Origin: Pseudoduganella umbonata
GTDB taxonomy: Bacteria > Pseudomonadota > Gammaproteobacteria > Burkholderiales > Burkholderiaceae_D
NCBI RefSeq assembly: GCF_014192225.1
Contig: NZ_JACHXS010000005.1
Span: 310,001-374,000, forward strand
DNA: 64,000 bases
Reading direction: 5' to 3'
The position numbers and the translations under genes were made by a program. This document shows, piece by piece, positions 25,628-33,727 of the stretch (within the stretch, counting starts at the first letter, position 1; every line of letters begins with the position of its first letter). The notes below the pieces were generated by a model that was given only the letters and a program-made list of their open reading frames with translations, did no database searches and was not told the DNA's origin.

Positions 25628-26938
25628 TCACTGCAGCAGCGGACTGCCCTTCGAATACACTCTGGATTGACGAGCAATCGCCGCAGTACGAATGAAGCTG
25701 GCCAGAAACACGACATTCGTGAACGTCGTCGTACGCAGGAATGTGCTTTCTCCCAGGTTCAGGAAGATGCACATGAACAGGATGGCGAGGTGCAGTTTCG
25801 CTTCGGGGTGCCCGATAACGGCCAAACGCCTGGCTTGATAGAGACCTGCGAGCAAAACGACGATCATCAGGGACAGACCCAGGATACCGAGGTCATTATA
25901 GATATCGACATAGCCGTTATGCGCCTGGCCCGGGTAGAGATTACTGCCAAGGATGACGTATCCCGATATCCCGTCGCGGCCGCTCCAGAAGGCGCCATAG
26001 CCTCCACCGAGCCATGGATTATGGAAACGCGATTCGCCCAGAACGAGCTCCCAGATTTCGGTCCGGCCGGTAAATGTGTCCGATTTTCCGAGTGCGGCCA
26101 GGAATTTCAGATAGATCGAGTGGACAGACGGCAAAAGGTCCAACTGGAAACCAAAGAAGAGCAAGCAGCTGGAAATCAGAATGATCGCGATGATCGCCAA
26201 TTGCCAGGTCCCGAGACGCCGAAAGGACGAACGTATCGTGATCAGTTCTGTCAGGCCAACGCCAATCATCAGCCCCAGTAACGCGGTGGTACTTTTTGCC
26301 ATGATCAGGCAGGTGAACGTGACCAGCACCAGACCGAACCGCATCCGCCCGGTCAACTTCTCATGACAGACCCCGTACAGGAACAATATCGTCGAGATAG
26401 CCATCATCTGGCCCGCCTCGTTCTTGTGGCTTGCTATTCCGCGCCATCCAAGTTCGGTAAAAGCCCTGCCTGGAGTAATGATCGTTACCAGTAACGATAT
26501 TCCGACCAGGCATAGCAAAGGACTGGCGAGCAGTTTCGACCACGTGTCCTTGTTCCAGTCATCGCGCCATGCTCCAGCGCTGACGCAGCATACGGAAACA
26601 AGTAACAGCAGCAGGACGGAGCGTTTGATGGTTGCGCTCTGGTCCACCGACCAGGCAGCCGATACGCAGACGTATGCCAGGATCAGGACCAATGGCCAGC
26701 CACCGAACGAAAACCGCCTTTTATTCTCGAGCAGCTTTGAAATCACCATGTAGATGATCGCGGTCGTACCCAGCAATCCCCACAGCAGCTGACGGCTACG
26801 ATTGCCGTCCTCCCCGGAGCCGTTACCCAAGCCTAGCAGTCCCATGAATACTGCTACTTGCAGCATCATGCCCATCAGGACTAATGAAACGTCCGGCTTA
26901 TAAACATCCAGTTTCGGTAATACCGTATATGATTTCAC
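25628..26938 (-). CDS. O-antigen ligase/Wzy-type polymerase
   Basis: A 436-residue membrane protein with about eleven hydrophobic segments and a large periplasmic loop near 290-350. The loop contains FTGRTEIWELVLGESRFHNPWLGGGYGAFW, followed by AHNGYVDIYNDLGILGL, the Wzy_C/WaaL-type motif with the conserved His. It is expected to polymerise or ligate lipid-linked repeat units in the periplasm. The start codon is GTG, overlapping the stop of the upstream GT2 gene (GTGA), so translation is coupled. Polymerase and ligase cannot be separated by sequence alone; cluster context (EpsF, Wzx) favours polymerase. Confidence 0.85.
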   Translation of the reverse strand: MKSYTVLPKLDVYKPDVSLVLMGMMLQVAVFMGLLGLGNGSGEDGNRSRQLLWGLLGTTAIIYMVISKLLENKRRFSFGGWPLVLILAYVCVSAAWSVDQSATIKRSVLLLLLVSVCCVSAGAWRDDWNKDTWSKLLASPLLCLVGISLLVTIITPGRAFTELGWRGIASHKNEAGQMMAISTILFLYGVCHEKLTGRMRFGLVLVTFTCLIMAKSTTALLGLMIGVGLTELITIRSSFRRLGTWQLAIIAIILISSCLLFFGFQLDLLPSVHSIYLKFLAALGKSDTFTGRTEIWELVLGESRFHNPWLGGGYGAFWSGRDGISGYVILGSNLYPGQAHNGYVDIYNDLGILGLSLMIVVLLAGLYQARRLAVIGHPEAKLHLAILFMCIFLNLGESTFLRTTTFTNVVFLASFIRTAAIARQSRVYSKGSPLLQ

Positions 26939-27882
26939 GGCTGAATTTCCTTTCGCGGGCTGGCGGCGCGATATTCAAGGTAAGGTCCGGCACACAGACC
27001 GTAGAAATAGCCAACGCCATAGACGGCACGGCGCAGGGCCAGGGCAGAATGCGTAAGCGATACTGGCGCCCAGCAAACCGACAGCACAGTCCCTTGGATG
27101 ACGAAAATCGCGGATTCGAGCGCTTTCAAGGTCGCCTGGCGGAAATGACTGAAGCGTCGCTTGTTATACGCCTCGACGGAGCCGGCGCGGAAAGCCCGCT
27201 TCAACACCCAGTTCATGGTGGTGCGCGCCGGCGGAGTCCATTCGCGCACGCAGGCCTCATCGCACCACACCATGCGGTATCCCGCTTTGCCCAGACGGGC
27301 AAAGAATTCGGAGTCCTCGCCGCCTGAAAGTCCGAGTTCCCGATCGAAGCGAAATTGATCTTGCTGCAGGCGGGCGCCACGTAGAAGTACATTGCCGGTA
27401 CGCGTTTCCTTCAAGGGCACCACGGTGCCGGTCGAGAATCGCTTACGCTGGAAAATGGTGCCCTTGGTGGCCCAATCCGGAGCATTGCTGGCAAACTCCG
27501 CAATGACGGGCGCGAAGACGGCGTCCGCGTCATACTGCTGTGCTGTCGATATCAGCGACTTCAGCCAGTTCTCTTCCGGTACTTCATCGTCATCGATGAG
27601 GGCGATCCAGGGCGCATTCGCATGGTCCAGCCCCATATTGCGTGTCAGCGCAATGTTCTGCTGCGGTTGTACGAGGTATGTGACCACGACTGGCGCAGTG
27701 GCGGCCCATTGCAGCGTTACCTCGCGGGCGCTCTGTGCAGCGTCGTTGTCAACCACAATTACACGAACTTTGCCCAAACCCACCGCGCAACGCCCAATGC
27801 CGGCCAGGGTCTTGATGAGCAGTTCCGGCCTGCGATATGTGCAGATGATTACATCAATGGCTGCCGTAGTAGCTTCAGTCAT
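26935..27882 (-). CDS. Glycosyltransferase family 2 (paralogue A)
   Basis: A 315-residue GT-A fold enzyme. It has IDVIICTYRRPELL at the N-terminus, VIVVDNDAAQSARE and the metal-binding ALIDDDEVPEENW (DxD-type), then LGLSGGEDSEFFARL (the acceptor/ED motif) and a C-terminal helix with a hydrophobic patch that may touch the membrane. It extends the EPS repeat unit. It is very similar to the next gene upstream at 27918-28862, with long identical runs, so it is a tandem duplicate. Its stop overlaps the GTG of the polymerase gene. Confidence 0.88.
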   Translation of the reverse strand: MTEATTAAIDVIICTYRRPELLIKTLAGIGRCAVGLGKVRVIVVDNDAAQSAREVTLQWAATAPVVVTYLVQPQQNIALTRNMGLDHANAPWIALIDDDEVPEENWLKSLISTAQQYDADAVFAPVIAEFASNAPDWATKGTIFQRKRFSTGTVVPLKETRTGNVLLRGARLQQDQFRFDRELGLSGGEDSEFFARLGKAGYRMVWCDEACVREWTPPARTTMNWVLKRAFRAGSVEAYNKRRFSHFRQATLKALESAIFVIQGTVLSVCWAPVSLTHSALALRRAVYGVGYFYGLCAGPYLEYRAASPRKEIQP

Positions 27883-27917
27883 TCTGATACCTGTTCAACA
27901 AAAAATACATTACAGCC

Positions 27918-28862
27918 TCAGCGACGACTGACATCGCTGGTGACAGTTCGATATGCCAGATAAGGCCCGGCAAAGATGCCGTAGAACACACCTGCGCCGA
28001 ACGCGACCTGCCACATCGCGAAAACGGCACGGGGTGGCGAAACGGGTGCCCAGCACAGCGCCAGGACCGTACCTCTGATCATGAAAATGGCGGCTTTGAT
28101 CATTTCCAGGCTTGCCCTGCCAAACCGCTGAAACCGGCGCTGGTTATAGGCCTCGACCGAACCAATTCGAAACGCCCGTTTCAAGACCCAGGTCTTTGTC
28201 GTGCGAGACAGGGGCGTCCACTCCCTTACGCAGGCTTCATCACACCAGACCATCCGGTACCCGGCCTCGTCCAGGCGAGCGAAAAATTCCGAATCTTCAC
28301 CACCTGATAGGCCGAGTTCGGGATCGAACCGGAAGGCGTCGCGGCTCAGGCGCTCGCCACGCATCAGGACGTTGCTGGTCCTGTTCTCTTTCAACGGAAT
28401 GACTGTTCCGGTCGGGAACCGCTTGCGCTGGAAAAGCGTGCCCTGCCTTGCCCACTCCGGCGCGCCGTTGTCGAATTCGGCAATGACCGGTGCAAAGACG
28501 ACATCGGCCTCATAACGCGCTGCCGTTTCCAGCAATGACGACAGCCAATTCTCGTCAGGTACCTCGTCGTCATCGATCAGTGCGATCCACTGTGCTGTTG
28601 CGTTGTCCAATGCCACATTGCGCGTCAGTGAGATATTTTGCAGCGGTTGCGTCAGGTAGGTTACCGCCAGCGATCCGCTGGACGCCCACAGCCGGGCCGG
28701 CTCCCTGGCACTTTGCTGCGCGTCGTTATCCACGACAACGACACGCACCTTGCCCACCTTGGCAGCAGCACGCTCGATGCCGTCGAGTGCCTTGACCAGC
28801 AGTTCCGGCCGCCGATAGGTACACATCAGTACATCGATGAAGGCAGTAGTAGTGTCAGTCAT
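27918..28862 (-). CDS. Glycosyltransferase family 2 (paralogue B)
   Basis: A 314-residue GT2 with the same architecture as paralogue A: IDVLMCTYRRPELLVKALDG, VVVVDNDAQQSARE, ALIDDDEVPDENW, and the shared LGLSGGEDSEFFARL and YRMVWCDEACVREWTP. Differences cluster between residues 60-80 and near the C-terminus, as expected after duplication with change of donor or acceptor choice. Its start overlaps the end of the flippase gene by 8 bases, and the gap to paralogue A is 35 bases. Confidence 0.88.
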   Translation of the reverse strand: MTDTTTAFIDVLMCTYRRPELLVKALDGIERAAAKVGKVRVVVVDNDAQQSAREPARLWASSGSLAVTYLTQPLQNISLTRNVALDNATAQWIALIDDDEVPDENWLSSLLETAARYEADVVFAPVIAEFDNGAPEWARQGTLFQRKRFPTGTVIPLKENRTSNVLMRGERLSRDAFRFDPELGLSGGEDSEFFARLDEAGYRMVWCDEACVREWTPLSRTTKTWVLKRAFRIGSVEAYNQRRFQRFGRASLEMIKAAIFMIRGTVLALCWAPVSPPRAVFAMWQVAFGAGVFYGIFAGPYLAYRTVTSDVSRR

Positions 28863-30096
28863 TCAGACGCCTGTTCAACAGGTAGATCATCAATAACTCC
28901 GCAACGATGAGGGTCGCGAGAGACAAGGGCGGAGCAACGTTGCCGAGGCTGGCAGCAAACAGGACGTAGAACACGGCGCAGACCGCCACGTTGGCGAAAA
29001 AGACGGTCCGGAAGCCGGCGGCCTTTGCCTGCAACAGAGTCGAGATGCCGCTGCGGAACCAGAACACTGCGAAATACACGCCCCACACGAAGACATAGTC
29101 GACGACGCCCGGTACCCGCATCGACTTCGGCAGGTATTGCGGGAAAAACTCGAGCAGCACGTAACCCACGGCTGTCACCAGCCCGACGCCGATCGCGCCC
29201 AAGGCGCTGTGCCGCATGACCCTGGACCGCAGGTCGGCGATACGACCGTCGTGCGCCATCGATACGGATAGCGGCCGTAACTGCATGAGCCAGCCCTGGA
29301 TCAGCAGGCCGACCGGTGCGAACAGCAAGCGCGCCGCGCCCATGTTCGCCACGGTCGCCGTGTCCTGCGTACGTTCCAGGATGAACCAGTAGCCATTGCT
29401 GAACAGCCAGGTGACAACGACGCCAGGCACGGACCACTTCACCACTTGCCGGACTTCATCGCGGAAGGTCGGATCGAACGCCTTGACGGCTTTCTCCGGG
29501 ACCACCTGCCGGGCTGCCGGCCATTGCGGACGCGACAGCCGGGACAGGAAGGCGGGCAACGCAAATGCCACCACGGCCAGCACGAATGACAACTGGTGCA
29601 GCCACACCGCGGCGACGGTCAACACCATGGCCATCGCGAAGTAGATCGCGTCGTACTTCACCAGCACGGTCAAGTCGGAACGCACCAGGCACGCATTGCG
29701 GGCGATTTCACGCTGCAGCAGCAGGATGGTGCCGACAAACGTTGCGCCAACGACGCCCAGGGCCGTGGCATCGTAATGCGGCGGCTCCGTCAGGAACACG
29801 GCAATGAAGGGCAGCCCGGCCAGCGCCACGAGCATGGCCAGGCGATAGGCGAGCTTCTCCGCGCGGGCTACGTCGATGGGCTCCATGCGCGGCACCAGCA
29901 CGCCGACCGGAGAGATGAACAGCGCGTTCTGCAGCCCGGTCAGCAACTGAACGATATTCAGGAACAGCAGGAACGCCACGTAGTGCCTGGCGTCCGCAAA
30001 GTAAAGCAAGGCCAGGCACAGCAGGAAATTACAGGCAGACACCAGGCCCTGGCTGGTGACGGAATACACCGCCCGGGGGAACCGCAGCTTCGACAC
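28855..30096 (-). CDS. Wzx-like oligosaccharide flippase
   Basis: A 413-residue polytopic membrane protein of the MOP/polysaccharide-transport type, with about twelve TM helices running from VYSVTSQGLVSACNFLLCLALLYF to ATLIVAELLMIYLLNRR. It should flip undecaprenyl-linked repeat units into the periplasm for the neighbouring polymerase. The start is GTG with GGGAG upstream. It overlaps the downstream GT2 gene by 8 bases and is separated from the EpsG gene by a 107-base gap holding a large hairpin. Assignment rests on topology and position because Wzx proteins share little sequence. Confidence 0.78.
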   Translation of the reverse strand: MSKLRFPRAVYSVTSQGLVSACNFLLCLALLYFADARHYVAFLLFLNIVQLLTGLQNALFISPVGVLVPRMEPIDVARAEKLAYRLAMLVALAGLPFIAVFLTEPPHYDATALGVVGATFVGTILLLQREIARNACLVRSDLTVLVKYDAIYFAMAMVLTVAAVWLHQLSFVLAVVAFALPAFLSRLSRPQWPAARQVVPEKAVKAFDPTFRDEVRQVVKWSVPGVVVTWLFSNGYWFILERTQDTATVANMGAARLLFAPVGLLIQGWLMQLRPLSVSMAHDGRIADLRSRVMRHSALGAIGVGLVTAVGYVLLEFFPQYLPKSMRVPGVVDYVFVWGVYFAVFWFRSGISTLLQAKAAGFRTVFFANVAVCAVFYVLFAASLGNVAPPLSLATLIVAELLMIYLLNRRLND

Positions 30097-30151
30097 TTAC
30101 AGCTCCCGCGGCAGGGCAATGGGGGATACGGCGAGCGGGCGGGCGAGCCAG

Positions 30152-30193
30152 CCTGCCTGGCGGCCCTGAACGAGCGAACTGCCGCCAGGCAGG
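30152..30193 (-). promoter_or_regulatory. Intergenic hairpin between EpsG and flippase genes
   Basis: Perfect 13-base arms CCTGCCTGGCGGC (30152-30164) and GCCGCCAGGCAGG (30181-30193) enclose a 16-base loop. In the minus-strand transcript this forms a very stable stem, with no U-run after it. It is placed like an mRNA processing or stability element, or a partial attenuator, separating the regulatory EpsF/EpsG pair from the assembly genes. Confidence 0.65.
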
Positions 30194-30203
30194 ACTGCAC
30201 ACA

Positions 30204-31079
30204 TCAGAAATCTACCAGTACGGAACCGACGATTTCGACACCACGGCGCAGCAGTTGCGAGCGGATTTCGCGAATGTCGGCCTGGCGCGCGACGCTGCGG
30301 CGGATGACCAGCAGTACGCCGCCGGCGCGGGCAGCAACGGCATAGGCATCGGCGGCCGACGTCAGGGACGGCGCGTCATACAGCACGACGTCGAAATCGC
30401 GCGAAAAACCTTCGCTCAGGGCGGCGAAACTCGGCATGCCCAGCAGTTCCTGCGGATTGGGCGGCTGCGCGCCGGCGCACAGCAGCGACAGCTTGTCGAA
30501 CGGCTTGACGCCGAGCAGCGTTGCGCTTTGCGTGCGCCCGGCCAGTGCGGTCGACAGGCCGCTCTTGCCCTGCACTCCGAACACTTCATGCTGGCGCGGC
30601 GTGCGCAGGTTGGCGTCGACCAGCAGCGTGCGCTGGCCCTGCTGGGCAAACACGATGGCCAGGTTGGCCGTCACCAGGTGCGACGAAGCCTTGTCGTCGA
30701 CGGCTACCACTGCCAGCGACTTCGTTTTGCCGGAAAGCCAGCCGGTCAACTGGCTGCGCAGTGCACGCAGCGATTCCGCCTCGGCACCGAACGGATCGAA
30801 TGCGGCCACCAGGCCGGGATCGAGTTCGGACTGCTCCGATTGCACGTACTGATAGTTGAACTGGCTGGCCAGCACCATTTGCACTTCCGCTTCGGTTACC
30901 AGGCCCAGCTGCTGGGCAGCTTCGCCGAAGCGCAGGCCCTTTTCAGCCTGGAGCGCGAGCACGCGGCCGGCGTCGGCCGGCGTGATCTTGCCCATGTCGA
31001 GCAACATGCGACCCATCGTGGAGTCATTGCGCGTCACGTTTTCGCCGCCATTCAATGCAGGAACATTCTCGATTTTCAT
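30204..31079 (-). CDS. epsG: EpsG-like chain-length tyrosine kinase with eroded P-loop
   Basis: A 291-residue BY-kinase-type protein. Residues 20-80 are a small helical domain (MGRMLLDMGKITPADAGRVL) like the N-terminal module of type II secretion ATPases, as usual in EpsG. The ATPase part follows: a P-loop region at about 126-134 reading AVDDKASSH instead of a glycine-rich GEGKS/GEGRS loop, Walker A' LLVDANLRTP (152-161) and Walker B VVLYDAPS. The C-terminus (RRGVEIVGSVLVDF) lacks a tyrosine cluster. It pairs with EpsF 11 bases upstream. Loss of the P-loop glycines suggests weak or no ATP hydrolysis and perhaps a structural partner role. Confidence 0.85.
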   Translation of the reverse strand: MKIENVPALNGGENVTRNDSTMGRMLLDMGKITPADAGRVLALQAEKGLRFGEAAQQLGLVTEAEVQMVLASQFNYQYVQSEQSELDPGLVAAFDPFGAEAESLRALRSQLTGWLSGKTKSLAVVAVDDKASSHLVTANLAIVFAQQGQRTLLVDANLRTPRQHEVFGVQGKSGLSTALAGRTQSATLLGVKPFDKLSLLCAGAQPPNPQELLGMPSFAALSEGFSRDFDVVLYDAPSLTSAADAYAVAARAGGVLLVIRRSVARQADIREIRSQLLRRGVEIVGSVLVDF

Positions 31080-31090
31080 GATTTATCCTT

Positions 31091-32494
31091 TCAGGCAGTA
31101 CGCGCATGGGGGAGTTGGCGGGCCTTGAACAGGCCGGTACGCGGCGCGATGCGCTTGGACCAGTTCATCTCGGTCAGCACTGGAATCTCCAGATCGACCA
31201 CGTCATGCACGGAATGCGCGCGGCGGCTGATCATTTCCATCACGATCGCCAGGCCGATACCGAAGGCGGTACCGAAGACGATCGACAGCGCCAGATTCAC
31301 CAGCTTGCGTGGCGAAGCAGGCCGCATCGGCGGTTGCGCCGGGCTCAGCACTGCAACGTCGGCGAGGTTCGAACCGCCTTCGATGCTGGTCTGGGAGAAA
31401 CGGGAAATGGCAGCGTCATAGGTGCGCTGCGCGCCATCCACGTCGCGAACCAGGCTCGAGAGCTCATCGCGCTCGCGGTTCAGCTCCAGGATGCGGGCTT
31501 TCTGTGCCGCGACTGCGGCCTTCAGCTCGGCTGCACGATACTGCGCAATGCGCGACGAGCCGCCCAGGCTACCCGAGGTCGCGCTCATCTGCGCAGCCAG
31601 TTCACTGCGCAGCTTGGTCACTTCCGCCTTGGCAGACAGGTATTGCGGGTGATTGACGTCCAGGCGCGAGGCCATTTCGGAAAACTTGCCTTCTGCCGCC
31701 GCCAGGGAGGCCTTGAGGCTCTGCACCAGCGAGTTGTTGAGCACGTCCGGGCTCTGGTTGACGGTACCTTCGGCAGTGTTCTGGCGCGAGCTTGCATCGG
31801 CCACTTGCGCCTGTGCCATCACCAGCTGGGAAGACAGGTCGTTCAGGCGGGCGGATTCGACGTCGAGCCGGTTATCCACGCTGACCACACCCTTTTCCTG
31901 CTGATACTTGGACAGCCGCGCCTGCGCCTGTTCGAGTTTGTCGCGCAGCGACCTGGACTGCTCGCTGAAATAGATCGACGCCTGCTTCAGCGGCTCGACC
32001 TTCAGGCGCACGGCCGCCTTCTGGTATTCGTCGGCGAACGCGTTGGCCACCGCTGCGGCGAATTGCGGATCGGCACCGGCGAACGTAATCGTGATGACGC
32101 CGCTCTCGCGCGCCGGAATGACGGCCAGGCCCCGCAACAGCAGGTCGGCCAGCCAGTCGCGAATATCGCCTTGCCCTTCCGTGGCGCTGTTGAAGGCTTC
32201 CCTGGTCGATGGCGACTCAGTCAGTTTCATTGCATCCACGACGCCTCGCGCAACCGCCTTGCTCTGGATGATCTCGACCTGCGTGGCCATGTAACCGGCC
32301 ATCAGCGCGGTGGGCATGACCATGCCCGATACCGGATCCATGCCCTTGTAGTTGACGATCAGGGTCGTCGACGCCTCGTAGGTCTTCGGGAGCATCAGGT
32401 TGATGGCAACACTGGCGGCGACGATGACGAAAAGCGAGATCAGGATCGTACGCAGGCGCGCGCGCAAGATATATAGGACTTGCTGGAGCTTCAT
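31091..32494 (-). CDS. epsF: EpsF-like chain-length determinant (Wzz/PCP)
   Basis: A 467-residue polysaccharide co-polymerase. The first TM is at about 13-33 (LRTILISLFVIVAASVAINLML), followed by the Wzz motif PKTYEASTTLIVNYKG. A long coiled-coil periplasmic region spans about 170-380 (LEQAQARLSKYQQEKG and LNRERDELSSLVRDVDGAQRTYDAAI). The Pro-rich segment AVLSPAQPPMRPASPRK precedes TM2 at about 405-428 (LVNLALSIVFGTAFGIGLAIVM). It is the first gene of the minus-strand EPS series and controls polymer length with its kinase partner. The start at 32494 is weakly supported by AGAGAA; the upstream frame extension does not look coding. Confidence 0.88.
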   Translation of the reverse strand: MKLQQVLYILRARLRTILISLFVIVAASVAINLMLPKTYEASTTLIVNYKGMDPVSGMVMPTALMAGYMATQVEIIQSKAVARGVVDAMKLTESPSTREAFNSATEGQGDIRDWLADLLLRGLAVIPARESGVITITFAGADPQFAAAVANAFADEYQKAAVRLKVEPLKQASIYFSEQSRSLRDKLEQAQARLSKYQQEKGVVSVDNRLDVESARLNDLSSQLVMAQAQVADASSRQNTAEGTVNQSPDVLNNSLVQSLKASLAAAEGKFSEMASRLDVNHPQYLSAKAEVTKLRSELAAQMSATSGSLGGSSRIAQYRAAELKAAVAAQKARILELNRERDELSSLVRDVDGAQRTYDAAISRFSQTSIEGGSNLADVAVLSPAQPPMRPASPRKLVNLALSIVFGTAFGIGLAIVMEMISRRAHSVHDVVDLEIPVLTEMNWSKRIAPRTGLFKARQLPHARTA

Positions 32495-33727
32495 TTGGTT
32501 TCTCTGAAAGGTAAAAACGACACACACTAGCGTCGTGATCGAACTAGTCCATGAAGATGGAGCGTGAAAGGGCCTCCCGCGGCCTGCGCCTTGGCTTCGG
32601 GCGAAGAGGATGTTCTTGACGAACGGAACTGCCTGCACACTCCTGCCGCGGCGCGGCGGTTAAAAGACGTTACCTCTACTGCAACTACTCTTCCGCGCGT
32701 CCGACAACCGCGTGCACCCATCGCGCCGCCGTGCTATCCCGATGGGGATTTACAACACAAACGACACGAAATCATGTCTTTCCGCTGCACGCTGGCGACC
32801 TGCGGACTTTGCATGCTTGCAAGCCTCGCCTGAGCGAAACGTTGACGGAAGACAAGTTCACTTTGATTAATTCTTGACAAGTCTATGGAGAAACTTAGTT
32901 ATTGTCAACCATTACATATGGACTTGTGGCAATACTTGGACACTGGCGGACCATTCCTTACCTCCCCACCACCACCATCATTCCGAAACCAGAAGTTTTC
33001 ATAAGCTTTTGAAGCAGCACATTTTACCAACATTACCTTAAAAAAAGATTTATTTTCAGAAAAATACACTTGGGAATCCCTCCGAGGACACCCCCCCAAG
33101 CTGCTCGAAGGCCCGCCGTATGTAGCTCTGCGGCCCCTGTTTCCGTCGGCAAATCGCCATACGGTATCGGCCCGGATACGATCGCCACGAGCATTTTCGC
33201 TTACGACCTATAGATCATTCCATACATAGTTAATCTACTACTGTAGAAATTCTCACGGGATGATTTAAAGCGGCACTTTCAAACTTTTATTACAGGACAA
33301 TTAAAATCGGGCAAAGGACATGATGATCGGAAACCAATAATACGCTGGAAAGCTGAACCGTTTATTAATTTTTGATGACAAGATCGTTTCTTTTCAGCTA
33401 TTAAAAAAGAAGCATGAAATATCGCTATATTAATAAATTATAATATTTTTTTCATTGCTTTTATTACCATTCATATCCGCTCCTTCTGCTAATTACGATT
33501 GCCAAGCGCCTCGAAAAAAAGGTAGTATGTTTTGACGAAAGAGTGCCAAGTGATATTCAGCTTATCGTTCAGATAAGTCTTGAATCGATATGGCAGCGCC
33601 AAAGACTGCCCAGATCGGGGATGAGTAATAAATACATAATCAATTGCTCTAAATGCAATTGATTGTTTTTCTCACAATTAATTAACTGTACGCGGTGCCG
33701 TGCACCGTACACGCAAGGTGCAAATTT
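32495..33727. other. 1.2-kb gene-free AT-rich region between EpsF and beta-helix genes
   Basis: No convincing gene occurs in 1,233 bases. The stretch from about 32,900 to 33,700 is strikingly AT-rich for this genome, with runs such as ATTAATAAATTATAATA near 33430. An inverted pair TTGACAA/TTGTCAA (32874-32880 and 32902-32908) surrounds the EPS promoter. A dyad AATTGATTGT/ACAATTAATT (33657-33666 and 33674-33683; one mismatch) lies 45 bases before the beta-helix start. The interval probably holds promoters and regulator sites for both flanking units. Confidence 0.6.
32880..32908 (-). promoter_or_regulatory. Probable sigma-70 promoter for EPS operon
   Basis: On the minus strand TTGACA (32903-32908) is followed after 17 bases by TAGACT (32880-32885). 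The -35 is perfect and the -10 matches at four of six. It lies about 390 bases upstream of EpsF, implying a long leader. Its sequence resembles the promoter at 36288-36315, sharing GTTGACAATA and a TTTCTCC spacer element. Confidence 0.6.

Noticed and set aside
32564..32833. 89-codon frame in the EPS leader
   Set aside because: Translation looks random and no ribosome site is visible; the region is better read as promoter and leader.
32874..32902. Plus-strand TTGACA with AGTTAT as a promoter for the beta-helix gene
   Set aside because: The -10 is poor and the distance to the gene is over 800 bases; the minus-strand pair is stronger.
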